A DNA stretch of 64,000 bases, from the NCBI RefSeq assembly GCF_026283945.1, contig NZ_JAPDPC010000001.1, positions 558,001-622,000 of the forward strand. Direction: 5' to 3'. Position 1 is the first letter of the stretch, and each line of letters begins with the position of its first letter. The notes under the pieces were generated by a model. The model was not told where the DNA came from and did not search any database. It worked only from the letters and a program-made list of their open reading frames with translations. Below, in pieces: positions 7,147-16,407 of the stretch. This DNA comes from Dyella humicola (GTDB lineage: Bacteria; Pseudomonadota; Gammaproteobacteria; Xanthomonadales; Rhodanobacteraceae). The position numbers were made by a program, and so were the translations under genes.

Positions 7147-9957
7147 ATGCGCAATCGTCTTGCTCTTCACATCGCCTTCGTCCTCGCGGGCAGTATCCCG
7201 TGGGTGGCATTCGCCGATGCACCCGCGGCAGTACCGCACACTTCGGCCATTGCGGCCATGCCGCTTTCTCAGGCGCTGGACCGCTTTTCCCGCGAAGCGG
7301 GCATGCAGATTGTTTATGGCGCGGAGATAGCCGACAGCATACGCAGCCCAGGCGCCGACGCTGGCTTGCCCGCCGAGCAGCAGTTGCGTCAATTGCTGGC
7401 TGGTACCGGGCTTACCTATCGCTTCATCACGCCGAACACGGTCACGATCGTCCCGGGAAACGTATCAGCCAATGCGGGCAAGCCGGCCGCCGCTGCGGCG
7501 ACGATGGCCGATAACAAGGCAACCGATCCAGGCGCAAGCAATCCGCCTGTTTCCAATGATGGAAAAAGCGCCAAAGACCTCGCGCAGGTCGTCGTCACCG
7601 GACGATCCGGTGTGGATGTGCGCACGAAGGCGCAAACGAGCTATTCGATCACGACGATCGATGAAGACCGACTGCGCATGCAGGCCCCCACCAGCGTGAC
7701 CGAGGCAATGAAGTCCGTGCCGGGGTTCTGGGTCGAATCGTCAGGCGGCGAAGCGAGCGGCAACATTCGTGCGCGCGGCATCCCGGTGGACGGGTATGGC
7801 TCGGTGAATCTGCTTGAGGACGGCATCCCGGTGCAGCACGACCCTGCGTTGGGTTATCTGAACGCCGACCAGGTGTTTCGCCTTGATGAAACCATCGACC
7901 GTATTGAGGTCGTCCGCGGCGGTCCGTCCTCGATCTTCTATTCCAATGCACCGGCCGGCGCGATCAACTTCATTCCGCGTCAGGTCGGCGATACGGCGGA
8001 GGGCCTGGTCAAGTACACCGTCGGCAACTACAGCTTGAATCGCCTGGACTTCTGGTATGGGACGCCGATCGGCAACGGCTGGAAACTGAGTGCCGGCGGC
8101 TTCTACCGGATCGACAACGGCATCCGCAGCCCGGGGTTTACCAATGACCAGGGCGGCCAGCTGCGCGCGACACTGTCGCGTACGTTCGAAAACGGCGACA
8201 TCAGTTTCGACGTGAAGCATATGGACGACAAGGTGGCGCTGGATCTCGGCATCCCCATGTATCGCAACACCAGCGGCAATATCGTTGCCGTGCCGGGCTT
8301 CAACGGCAACTACGGCACCCTGGCCGGTCCCGATACGCGACACGTCACGATGCTGCAAGGCGACGGCAGCTCGTACAACTTCGACAATAGCCTGGGCACG
8401 GACGTCAAGCGCACGCAATTCACGGTGAAATTCGACTACAACCTGGGTGACGACTGGAAGCTCGCCGAGAACCTTCGCTACAGCGATACCGACACCCAGC
8501 GCAACGGTGTGTATCCGAATGCGGTGGAGACGGCGACGGCCTTCCTGGCCTCGGCGAAGGCAAGGTTGGCCCAGTACTATCCGACCGCCAGCGGCATGCA
8601 GCTGCAATACGTCAATGCGCCGAATCAGGTGTTCAACAACGCCAACCAGAACGGCAACGGTCTGGTCGTCATCGGCGGCCTGCGCGGCATCACGATGCCC
8701 ATGAACGAGTTCACCAGCGATACGCGCCTGATGCGCAAGTTCGAGTTCGGTGATCAGGTTCACGATGTTTCGTTCGGTTATTACTACGCGCGCTTCAACC
8801 AGAGCTTCGATCGCTACTCCTCCACGGCGCTGCTGGACGCGACCAATAATGCGCGTCTGCTGAACCTCGTCGCCCTGGATGCGGCGGGCAATCCCTTGGG
8901 CACGCTGACCAACAACGGCATCTACAACTACGGTTATGAGTGGGCGCACGCCAAGGGCACGTCCACGACGAATGCGTTCTACGTCTCGGATGAGTGGCAG
9001 GTCACCGACAAGTTGCGCATCGACGGCGGCGCGCGCTGGGAGAAGGTCAATACCGCGGGTTGGACCGAGTTGCCGAAGACGGTCAACCTGGGCACGCCGG
9101 CAAGCTCGCAGATCATCACCGGCAGCGGCCAATTCGTGGACTACGACCACAGTTTCAACAAACTCGGCTGGACGCTCGGCGCCAACTATCAGTTCAGCGA
9201 CCGCCAGGGCGTGTTCGCGCGATACACGTCGACGTTTCGCTTGCCGAACCTGAGTTCGTACATCACCACACCCACCGCGACGCCGATCACGCAGACCATG
9301 GTGCTGCCCGAGATCGGCTACAAGTACAGCGATCGCTACCTCGATGCCTACGCGACGTTGTTCTACACGAAGTACAACAATGTCTCGTTCAGCAACTACG
9401 TGTTCAATGCCAATACGGGTGTGTCGACGCCGGAAACGGGCTATGCCAATACCGAGACCTATGGCTTGGAGCTCGAGGGCACGTTCTACCCGTCGCAGCT
9501 GTTCGACGTGCAGTACACCGCGACGCTGCAGGACCCCAAGTACAAGGGCCTGAGCTATACGACGGTAGTCGCCGGTGCGCCGGTCTTGCTCGACTACGAT
9601 GACAATCAGCTGATTCGCGTGCCGAAGAACAGCTTCCGCGTCGTGCCGGGCTTCAACTTGCTGGGCAACGCGCTGCGCTTGCAGATGACCTACGAGTACG
9701 AGGGCAAGCGCTATGTCGATACCGCCAACTCGGTGATCCTGCCGCAATACCACACGATCGGTTTCAGCGCCCGCTATCAGGCCACGCCGGAGTTGTCGTT
9801 CTTCTTGTATGCCGACAATCTCAACAACTCCCTGGGCCTGACCGAAGGCAATCCGCGCGCAGGCGAGTTGGCCAGCAGCGACGCGGGCAAAGGTGTGTTT
9901 ATCGCTCGTCCGCTATTGGGCCGTTCGTTCCGCGCATCCGTGATGTATCGGTTCTGA
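7147..9957 (+). CDS. TonB-dependent receptor with N-terminal STN signalling domain
   Basis: A 936-residue outer-membrane transporter. It has a signal peptide (residues 1-24, ending AFADA) and an STN domain at about 36-102 (MPLSQALDRFSREAGMQIVY ... LLAGTGLTYR). A linker follows, then the plug (about 140-265, with VVVTGRSG and RARGIPVDG) and a 22-strand-type barrel ending in RASVMYRF with a terminal Phe. The STN domain and the upstream sigma/anti-sigma genes make it a FecA-like sensing transporter. Its substrate is not evident. The next gene's earliest ATG overlaps the TGA stop, and the secreted hydrolase that follows is the best clue to the ligand's chemistry. Confidence 0.9.
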   Translation: MRNRLALHIAFVLAGSIPWVAFADAPAAVPHTSAIAAMPLSQALDRFSREAGMQIVYGAEIADSIRSPGADAGLPAEQQLRQLLAGTGLTYRFITPNTVTIVPGNVSANAGKPAAAAATMADNKATDPGASNPPVSNDGKSAKDLAQVVVTGRSGVDVRTKAQTSYSITTIDEDRLRMQAPTSVTEAMKSVPGFWVESSGGEASGNIRARGIPVDGYGSVNLLEDGIPVQHDPALGYLNADQVFRLDETIDRIEVVRGGPSSIFYSNAPAGAINFIPRQVGDTAEGLVKYTVGNYSLNRLDFWYGTPIGNGWKLSAGGFYRIDNGIRSPGFTNDQGGQLRATLSRTFENGDISFDVKHMDDKVALDLGIPMYRNTSGNIVAVPGFNGNYGTLAGPDTRHVTMLQGDGSSYNFDNSLGTDVKRTQFTVKFDYNLGDDWKLAENLRYSDTDTQRNGVYPNAVETATAFLASAKARLAQYYPTASGMQLQYVNAPNQVFNNANQNGNGLVVIGGLRGITMPMNEFTSDTRLMRKFEFGDQVHDVSFGYYYARFNQSFDRYSSTALLDATNNARLLNLVALDAAGNPLGTLTNNGIYNYGYEWAHAKGTSTTNAFYVSDEWQVTDKLRIDGGARWEKVNTAGWTELPKTVNLGTPASSQIITGSGQFVDYDHSFNKLGWTLGANYQFSDRQGVFARYTSTFRLPNLSSYITTPTATPITQTMVLPEIGYKYSDRYLDAYATLFYTKYNNVSFSNYVFNANTGVSTPETGYANTETYGLELEGTFYPSQLFDVQYTATLQDPKYKGLSYTTVVAGAPVLLDYDDNQLIRVPKNSFRVVPGFNLLGNALRLQMTYEYEGKRYVDTANSVILPQYHTIGFSARYQATPELSFFLYADNLNNSLGLTEGNPRAGELASSDAGKGVFIARPLLGRSFRASVMYRF

Positions 9958-10037
9958 TGATATCGCGCGCCGTCCCGTGCACCGCGTTTGCGGATGGTGT
10001 ACGGGATGGCAGGGGATTCCCCGTTGAGGGTTGCATC

Positions 10038-11561
10038 ATGGGTGAACAATTACGTCGTTGCTGGTGTCTCCTGGGATTCGCCCTGAGCTTGGCGATGTGG
10101 CTTCCGGCGCGTGCGGCCGAGCCCGCACCGGATCTCGTGCTTCATGGCCACCTCCAGGGCAACGACAATCACACCTATCGGGAAGTGCCGTTCGTTGTGC
10201 CCGCTGGGGTGAACCGCGTCACTGTGCAGTTCGACTACACCGGCCGCGCGGACCACACCACGGTGGACCTCGGCCTGTTGGGGCCGGGCGGCTTTGGTGC
10301 AGCGGATGGCTTTCGAGGGTGGAGTGGTGGCAGCAAACAGCTCTTTACGGTCAGTGCCACCGATGCGACGCCGTCATTCCATCCTGGTCCTGTTCGCGCG
10401 GGACGTTGGGCATTGCTGCTTGGGATTCCCAATATCCGTCCGACGTCCCGTGCCGACTACACGGCCAAGATCTGGTTCGGTCATCCCGGCGATCCCGCAT
10501 GGATGCCTGCCGTACTGAACCCCCCGCTCCGACATGAGGCTGGGTGGTATCGGGGCGATTTGCATATGCACGGTGCGCACAGCGATGGAAGCTGCGCCAG
10601 CCAGAGCGGTGCGCAACGGGTACCGTGTCCGCTGTTTTTTACGGCGCAGCGAGCGGTTGATCGCGGCCTGGACTTCATTGCCCTGAGCGACCACAACACG
10701 GTATCGCAGATGAACGATATCCGTGAGTTGCAGGGGTACTTTGACCGCCTTCTGATGATTCCCGCGCGCGAGGTGACCACGTTCCAGGGTCACGCGAACC
10801 TGTTCGGCACCACCGAACCGGTCGATTTCCGCGTCGGAAGCGCTTCGGTTCCTGACTGGAATGCTTTACTGCGTCAGGTAGCCAGCATGCACGGATTGCT
10901 GTCGATTAATCATCCGATCCACCCGAACGACGAAACCTGCATGGGATGCGGCTGGACACCCACGGGGCCGGTTGACCTGCGAATGGTGCAGGCCATCGAG
11001 GCGGTCAACGGCGTCGACGCCATGCTGCCGGATTCTGGCATCCCGTTCTGGCAAGACCTGCTCAACCAGGGTTATCGCGTCACTGCCATTGGCGGTAGCG
11101 ACAACCATGATGCAAAGCGCTCATTGGCGTTGACGGGAGGCGGCTTGATTGGAACACCCACGACCGCGGTGCATGCCAGCGAGCTGTCGATGGAGGCCAT
11201 TCTCGCGGCTATTCGCGCCGGTCACGTGTTCATTGATGTGCAGGGAAGTCGCGATCGCCTGCTCGATGTGGTCGCCCAGGTTGATGATCGCAAGGCGGAG
11301 ATGGGAGATGCGTTGGCAGCGCCGAGTGGTAGCACGGTGCAGGTGACCGTCAACGTTGGTGCCTTGGTCGGTGCCCACCTGGAGATGCTTGTTGATGGCA
11401 AGGTAGCGAACCCTGGGGGCGACCTCGCCATCCACGATGCCATGCAAACGGTGTCGTTCGACTGGCATAGCGATGGCCATAGACACTGGCTACGTTTCAA
11501 CGTGCGTGGCGCTGGCGGGGAGTTGCTTCTGGTGGGCAACCCGGTCTATATCAATGGATGA
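10038..11561 (+). CDS. secreted CehA/McbA-like PHP-domain metallohydrolase
   Basis: A 507-residue exported enzyme with a signal peptide (about 1-27, ending ARAAEP). An N-terminal beta domain (about 30-160) precedes a PHP phosphoesterase fold. The metal ligands appear in order: GDLHMHGAHSDGS (His176, His178, His181, Asp183), ALSDHN (Asp218, His219), AREVTTFQGHANL (Glu245, His252), SINHPIH (His292) and GGSDNHD. This arrangement is that of CehA/McbA-type hydrolases, known for phosphoester and carbamate substrates. An open frame extends up to an ATG at 9957 overlapping the receptor stop. The signal peptide begins at 10038, behind a TGAGGG ribosome-binding site. Being last in the receptor operon suggests it processes the imported ligand in the periplasm. 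Confidence 0.85.
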   Translation: MGEQLRRCWCLLGFALSLAMWLPARAAEPAPDLVLHGHLQGNDNHTYREVPFVVPAGVNRVTVQFDYTGRADHTTVDLGLLGPGGFGAADGFRGWSGGSKQLFTVSATDATPSFHPGPVRAGRWALLLGIPNIRPTSRADYTAKIWFGHPGDPAWMPAVLNPPLRHEAGWYRGDLHMHGAHSDGSCASQSGAQRVPCPLFFTAQRAVDRGLDFIALSDHNTVSQMNDIRELQGYFDRLLMIPAREVTTFQGHANLFGTTEPVDFRVGSASVPDWNALLRQVASMHGLLSINHPIHPNDETCMGCGWTPTGPVDLRMVQAIEAVNGVDAMLPDSGIPFWQDLLNQGYRVTAIGGSDNHDAKRSLALTGGGLIGTPTTAVHASELSMEAILAAIRAGHVFIDVQGSRDRLLDVVAQVDDRKAEMGDALAAPSGSTVQVTVNVGALVGAHLEMLVDGKVANPGGDLAIHDAMQTVSFDWHSDGHRHWLRFNVRGAGGELLLVGNPVYING

Positions 11562-11659
11562 ATGAATAGCCAGCCCGTGCCATGGCACGATCGGCTGCAC
11601 GCCAGAACCCATGGTCGGGTGTGCAGCCGCGCTGCGCCGCGCGGGAAACGTCTTTGCGA

Positions 11660-12109
11660 CTAGCGGGCGGTCTTTCTCGCCGTGGTCTTTTTGCTTGCGC
11701 GCTTGGCGACCTTCCTGGGTGCTTTCTTCGCAGCCTTGGCTTTCTTGACGGGCGAGGGTGACTGCCCGGCGCCATCGATGAGGAGGCTTTCCACCGTCAC
11801 GCCACGGCGCTTGAGCGCCTTCGAAAACCAGGTCGGCTGACGACCGCGGCCAGACCAGGTCTGTGTGGCATCGGAAGGGTCGCGGTACTTGGGAGCGACC
11901 GAGCCCTTGCCGCCTTTCTTGCCGGCGGCCTTCTTGCCGCGCGAGGGGTAAACGTCGTCCAGGCTAAGACCGCTGTTGGCCAGCAATGTATCGATTTTCT
12001 GCCTGACCGCCTGGACTTGCGTCGCATGGGCTTCCTGCATTTGCGCATTCGCGTTCGCGATGAGCGCCTGAAGTTCTTTCGGGGATAAGGTCTTGAGATC
12101 GATGGCCAT
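11660..12109 (-). CDS. H-NS family nucleoid protein with lysine/alanine-rich tail
   Basis: A 149-residue xenogeneic silencer-type protein. The N-terminal part (1-60) is a helical oligomerisation region. The H-NS DNA-binding core follows, with KYRDPSDATQTWSGRGRQPT and WFSKAL at about residues 74-105, containing the TWSGRGRxP hook that reads the AT-rich minor groove. The last 30 residues are almost all Lys, Ala, Arg, Thr and Ser, like the basic tails of histone H1-like proteins, and are unusual for E. coli H-NS. A clear GAAGG ribosome-binding site precedes the ATG. It stands alone, convergent with the PHP hydrolase gene. Confidence 0.9.
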   Translation of the reverse strand: MAIDLKTLSPKELQALIANANAQMQEAHATQVQAVRQKIDTLLANSGLSLDDVYPSRGKKAAGKKGGKGSVAPKYRDPSDATQTWSGRGRQPTWFSKALKRRGVTVESLLIDGAGQSPSPVKKAKAAKKAPRKVAKRASKKTTARKTAR

Positions 12110-12385
12110 GCGGATACCTTCGTTGGATTTTCTGGCTGAAGTCTAGGGCATGAGAGGCAGAGACGTGTAGATGACGAATGCGATGGTCATATCGGACTTC
12201 AGCGGATTTGTCATTGGGGATCAGGAATGATGATCGATAACAGCACGACGGTGTGCTGCAGCCATTGATGCTTGATGCCCGCACCCATCGGGAATGTAGG
12301 CATGAATAAGGTGCAATGGCTTACTCCGCTGCATGGACTTGACTGATGGCGCACGGATCTCGCGTGGTGGTCAGGGATGTCGCGT

Positions 12386-13132
12386 TCACACCGAAAGCGT
12401 GCGACCGCCATCGACTAGGATGATCTGCCCCGTCACAAACGTTGCGTCGCGCAGCAACCAAAGCACCGCGCCGGCAACATCCTCTGGCGAGCCGGCGCGT
12501 TGCAAAGGTGTGCGGGCCAGCATGGCTTGCTGATCGTCGTAAGGCTTGCCATCGCTGGGCCACATCACCGCGCCTGGCGCAACGCCATTCACGCGTATAT
12601 CAGGGCCAAGGTCGAGCGCGAGTGAACGCGTCATGGCGGCCAAGGCGGCCTTGGCCATGCAATAGAGCGGATGCTTGGCGAGCGGACGTTCGGCGTAGAT
12701 GTCCACCAGATTGACGATGGCACCTCGCGCTTCGCGTAATGCCGGCAACGCTGCCTGTGCAAGAAAGAAAGGTGCCTGCGCGTTGGAGGCGAACAACTCG
12801 TCCCATTGTGCGGGCGTCGCGCTGCCGACGGGGGTGGGGTAGAACGCGGAGGCGTTGTTGATCAGGGCATCGAGCCGACCAAAGCGGGTCAACACGCGTT
12901 CGATCATGCCGGGCAATGCATCGAGGTCGGCCAGCTCGGCCTGCACGAGATAAGTGCTGTCGCGACGTTGACTCTCGAGCGACGAGGCGAGCAATTCGGC
13001 CTCTGCCGCAGAACGGCGGTAGTGCAGGGCCAGGTCAAAGCCCGCTGCATGCAGTGTGCGGGCAATCACCGCGCCTACGCGCTTGCCGGCACCGGTGATT
13101 ACGGCGACTGGACGCTCATGGCGTGGACTCAT
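12386..13132 (-). CDS. pteridine reductase (short-chain dehydrogenase, PTR1/FolM-like)
   Basis: A 248-residue SDR. The cofactor motif is TGAGKRVG (13-20), the TGxxxRxG variant that marks pteridine reductases and replaces the usual TGxxxGxG. HYRRS (about 37-41) is the NADPH-selecting turn. INNAS and the YxxxK catalytic pair (YCMAK) are present, and the C-terminus ends VDGGRTLSV. It should reduce dihydrobiopterin or dihydrofolate with NADPH. The EcsC-like gene lies 60 bases upstream on the same strand. A degraded copy of its 3' end appears to lie near folK. Confidence 0.85.
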   Translation of the reverse strand: MSPRHERPVAVITGAGKRVGAVIARTLHAAGFDLALHYRRSAAEAELLASSLESQRRDSTYLVQAELADLDALPGMIERVLTRFGRLDALINNASAFYPTPVGSATPAQWDELFASNAQAPFFLAQAALPALREARGAIVNLVDIYAERPLAKHPLYCMAKAALAAMTRSLALDLGPDIRVNGVAPGAVMWPSDGKPYDDQQAMLARTPLQRAGSPEDVAGAVLWLLRDATFVTGQIILVDGGRTLSV

Positions 13133-13192
13133 GCGTGGGCTCCTGCATAACGCGACGGAAGGCTGCGAGCTTGCCGCAAAGCGCGAGGTACG

Positions 13193-13891
13193 TCATCCCG
13201 TGGGCGTTCGGCGCGTCACCTTGTGTATCACGCGCCGGGCGAGACCGATCTTGGGAGTGGCCGGCTCGGTATCGGCGGCGGTGGTGTCGTCGGTTTCGAT
13301 CGGCGCGCTGAACAAGGCGATGGTGGTACGCGCCACTTGCCCGGTGTCGTAGTAGGCATAGGCGCCCACGCCAACGGCACCCACCACCGGCAACCAGCGC
13401 GATATGCCGTTGCCGACCGCGCGTTGAGAAACCTTTACGCCCACGCGTTTGGCGACGCGAGCGGCAACGGTGTAGCCCATACGCCGGAACAGCACGCGAT
13501 CGCCCACGCGCACCACCATGTCGCGGAACGCTTGTGCAGCGGTGTGGCGAAACAGGCACCAGAGCATTTGTTCCCGACCGAGCACCGAGTGCTGGCCGTA
13601 CGCCGCCGCAATGTCGCTGACCATCTGCGCCTGAATCTTCCAGATGGCGATGAGCTCGGGTAGCACGGTGAGCCAGCCCAGCGGGCCTGGAGGCAAGGCC
13701 AATGAGCCAGCAGTAAGCGCTGCACGTCGGGCGGCACGACTGGCCAGGCTTCGCGCTTCGTTTTCCGGGTCCTTGCTGCCACTGACGTTGCTGTCGGGAA
13801 TCTGGCTGACGAAATCCAGGATCGCCTGGGTCACCCGGCTGTGATCGCCGGGTTGGATGACCGTCGGAAGCTGGGAGGAGGGCTCAGGCAT
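13193..13891 (-). CDS. EcsC-like protein
   Basis: A 232-residue protein when started at the ATG at 13891. The frame stays open up to 13948, and no strong ribosome-binding site decides between the two. Residues 50-110 (RAARRAALTAGSLALPPGPL, then LPELIAIWKIQAQMVSDIAA) resemble the EcsC family of putative membrane-associated proteins of unknown function. A glycine/alanine-rich hydrophobic stretch near 165-185 (VVGAVGVGAYAYY) may insert in or contact the membrane. It lies upstream of the pteridine reductase on the same strand. No catalytic residues are apparent. Confidence 0.55.
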   Translation of the reverse strand: MPEPSSQLPTVIQPGDHSRVTQAILDFVSQIPDSNVSGSKDPENEARSLASRAARRAALTAGSLALPPGPLGWLTVLPELIAIWKIQAQMVSDIAAAYGQHSVLGREQMLWCLFRHTAAQAFRDMVVRVGDRVLFRRMGYTVAARVAKRVGVKVSQRAVGNGISRWLPVVGAVGVGAYAYYDTGQVARTTIALFSAPIETDDTTAADTEPATPKIGLARRVIHKVTRRTPTG

Positions 13892-14046
13892 GTCGGCGAC
13901 TATTCGCAGGTCACGGCATCTGCCGCAAGGTGACCCCAGTCTAGGCAATCGGCGTGAAAGCGGGCTGACCCCGGCGGGCCGGGCTTAACGCAGGATGTTG
14001 CGTTGCCATGCATGACTTCTGGGGCAGGCAACTACCGGGCTCAAGT

Positions 14047-14066
14047 GGCAATGTTATAACATATCA
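14047..14066 (+). promoter_or_regulatory. AT-rich palindromic operator, Zur/Fur-superfamily-like
   Basis: ATGTTATAACAT (14051-14062) is a perfect 12-bp palindrome. The right half continues TATCA, so 17 of 20 bases fit the longer symmetric form TGATATGTTATAACATATCA that I recall for Zur boxes in some proteobacteria. It lies 35-54 bases upstream of the receptor ATG in otherwise GC-rich DNA, where a repressor would block the promoter. The match to Zur is from memory and not checked. Confidence 0.55.
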
Positions 14067-14100
14067 AAATAATAACTTTGCATTCCCGCCCGGAACCCTG

Positions 14101-16296
14101 ATGAAACGATCTGTGCTTGCCTTGAGTCTTGCTGTCGCGCTGGGTGCAGTACCGGCTGCGTACGCCCAAACCAGTCCGAATACGGATGCCACCAGTGCGA
14201 TCGCCAGTGGCAGTTCTGGCGGCGCCGATCCGGGCGGTACGCAAACGACGCCGGGCAAGGTTAAGCAGCTTGGTACGGTGGACGTGTCTGCTGCGCTCGA
14301 CCAGTCGCGCAATGCCTTGTCGCCTGACACCGGCAGCAGCCAGTACGTGATCGACCAGAAGGCGATCCAGCAATTGCCGCTGGGCGATTCCACCCCGCTG
14401 AACCAGGTGCTGCTGCAGGCACCGGGCGTGGTGCAGGACTCCTTCGGCGGCCTGCATGTGCGCGGCGACCACGCCAACCTGCAGTACCGCATCAACGGCG
14501 TGATCATCCCCGAATCGATCTCCGGCTTCGGCCAGACCCTGGACGCGCGCACCATCCAGAGCATCAAGCTGCTCGACGGTGCGCTGCCGGCCCAATACGG
14601 CCTGCGCACCGCCGCCGTGGTGGATATCGAAACCAAGAGCGGCCCTGCGCTGGGCAACGGCGGCAGCGTCGGCATCACCGGTGGTTCGTTTGGCACCTTG
14701 AATCCGAATGCATCGCTATGGGGCAGCAGCGATCGCTGGAGTTGGTTCGTCACCGCCAATTACCTGGAGACCGATGTTGGTATCGAGAATCCGACGTCCA
14801 GCCGTAACCCGATCCACGACCATTCCAATCAGGTGAAGGGTTTCGGTGATATTTCCTATCTGATCGACAACGACACGCGCCTGAGCTTCATGTTCGGCGC
14901 GACCAATAATCGCTTCCAGGTTCCCAACAATCCGAACCAGACGCCGCAGTTCGGCTACCTGGATACGGTAAATTTTGACTCGGCCCAGCTCGACGAGCGC
15001 CAGCGTGAAACCACGCGATTCGGCGTGCTCTCGCTGCAGGGCAAGATTGGCCGCACCGACTACCAGGTGTCGGCGGGGCAGCGCTACAGCTCGGTCGGTT
15101 TTACGCCTGACGAAATCGGCGACCTGATGTTCAACGGGGTGGCCGCCACCATCGACCGCAACAACCGTGCGAACACCTTGCAGGCGGATTTTTCCACGCC
15201 GATGGGTGAAAGCCATACGGTGCGCTACGGTTTGTACGGTGAGTTCGAGCGCGGCAATATCAGCAACAACTCGCTGGTGTTTCCCGCCAACCCGGACGGC
15301 ACGCAGTCCAGCACCACGCCCGTCGCCATCTACGACACCACGCGTCTGCTCGCGCGCACCTATTCGGCCTATCTGCAGGACGAATGGAGCATTGGCGACA
15401 AGTGGACCGTCAACTACGGCGTGCGCGGTGACCACTACGAGCTGTTCCGCAGCGAAAGCCAGCTTAGTCCGCGTGTTGGCCTGGTCTATCAGGCCACCGA
15501 CAGCACCACCGTACACGCCGGTTATTCGCGCTACTTCACGCCGCCGGCCACCGAGGTGATCGACGACAGCAATATCGCGCGCTTCAACGGTACGACCAAC
15601 CAATTGCCCGGCACCGGCAACAACCTGCCGCTGTCGGAGCGTTCCAATTACTACGATATCGGCGTGTCGCAGCAGGTCGGTTCCACGCTGACCCTGGGTA
15701 TGGATGCCTACTATCGCCAGGTGCGTCGCCTGCAGGACGAAGGCCAGTTCGGCACGGCGCTGATCTACTCCAACTTCAACTACGACTTCGGCCGCGTCCG
15801 TGGGGTGGAATTCACCGCCAATTACGACAGCGGCCCGATTTCCGCGTACTTCAACGCCTCCGTGGGCCAGGCCTTGGGCAAGCGCGTGATCACGGGCCAG
15901 TACAACTTCAGTCCTGAAGAACTGGCCTACATCTACGACAACTGGATCCATCTCGACCACGACCAGAAGCTCACTTCGTCGGGCGGTATCACCTATTCGT
16001 TTACCGATACTACCCGCATCGGCGCCAATTACATCCTGGGTAGTGGCCTGCGTAGCACCGGAGCCAACGGCATTCCCAATGGCGAATCGCTGCCGTTCTA
16101 CTTTCAGTTGAACCTCAACGTGGCCCATGACTTCACCTTCGGCAGCTTCGGCAAGGTGAAGACGCAGCTGGCCGTGCTCAACGCGCTGGACCGCACCTAC
16201 GAGCTGCGCGATGGCACCGGCGTGGGCGTCGGCGCGCCGCAGTTTGGTCCGCGTCGGGGCGTGTACCTGAGCTTGCAGAAAGACTTCGATTTCTAA
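14101..16296 (+). CDS. TonB-dependent outer-membrane receptor
   Basis: A 731-residue receptor. The signal peptide is MKRSVLALSLAVALGAVPAA to YAQ (1-23), and the mature part begins with a Ser/Gly/Thr-rich linker. The plug domain (about 60-180) shows LNQVLLQAPGVVQDSFGGLH and RGDHANLQYRINGV, and the barrel ends YLSLQKDFDF with a terminal Phe. There is no STN domain, so unlike the receptor at 7147 it should not signal to a FecR partner. The ATG at 14101 is preferred to an upstream ATG at 14008 because the signal peptide starts there. The palindrome 35 bases upstream suggests metal-dependent control, which would make it a candidate zinc (ZnuD-like) importer. That assignment is inference. Confidence 0.85.
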   Translation: MKRSVLALSLAVALGAVPAAYAQTSPNTDATSAIASGSSGGADPGGTQTTPGKVKQLGTVDVSAALDQSRNALSPDTGSSQYVIDQKAIQQLPLGDSTPLNQVLLQAPGVVQDSFGGLHVRGDHANLQYRINGVIIPESISGFGQTLDARTIQSIKLLDGALPAQYGLRTAAVVDIETKSGPALGNGGSVGITGGSFGTLNPNASLWGSSDRWSWFVTANYLETDVGIENPTSSRNPIHDHSNQVKGFGDISYLIDNDTRLSFMFGATNNRFQVPNNPNQTPQFGYLDTVNFDSAQLDERQRETTRFGVLSLQGKIGRTDYQVSAGQRYSSVGFTPDEIGDLMFNGVAATIDRNNRANTLQADFSTPMGESHTVRYGLYGEFERGNISNNSLVFPANPDGTQSSTTPVAIYDTTRLLARTYSAYLQDEWSIGDKWTVNYGVRGDHYELFRSESQLSPRVGLVYQATDSTTVHAGYSRYFTPPATEVIDDSNIARFNGTTNQLPGTGNNLPLSERSNYYDIGVSQQVGSTLTLGMDAYYRQVRRLQDEGQFGTALIYSNFNYDFGRVRGVEFTANYDSGPISAYFNASVGQALGKRVITGQYNFSPEELAYIYDNWIHLDHDQKLTSSGGITYSFTDTTRIGANYILGSGLRSTGANGIPNGESLPFYFQLNLNVAHDFTFGSFGKVKTQLAVLNALDRTYELRDGTGVGVGAPQFGPRRGVYLSLQKDFDF

Positions 16297-16407
16297 AGAG
16301 AAATTCGAGGTGCCCTAAAACCTGCTTAGCGCATCCCCGTCGTGGTCCTCACGGGATAGCGAAGGGGCATGCGTTATCCTTCGCGCGTTTCCCTCCAGGC
16401 AATGCGC

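Noticed and set aside
7741-9753. A 670-codon open frame antisense to the TonB receptor
   Set aside because: High GC suppresses stop codons on the opposite strand. The frame has no family motif, and the receptor on the plus strand is certain.
11576-11589. CGTGCCATGGCACG, a perfect 14-bp palindrome after the PHP gene, as a terminator
   Set aside because: It has no T run on either strand, and the stem has no loop. It may be chance or a protein-binding site.
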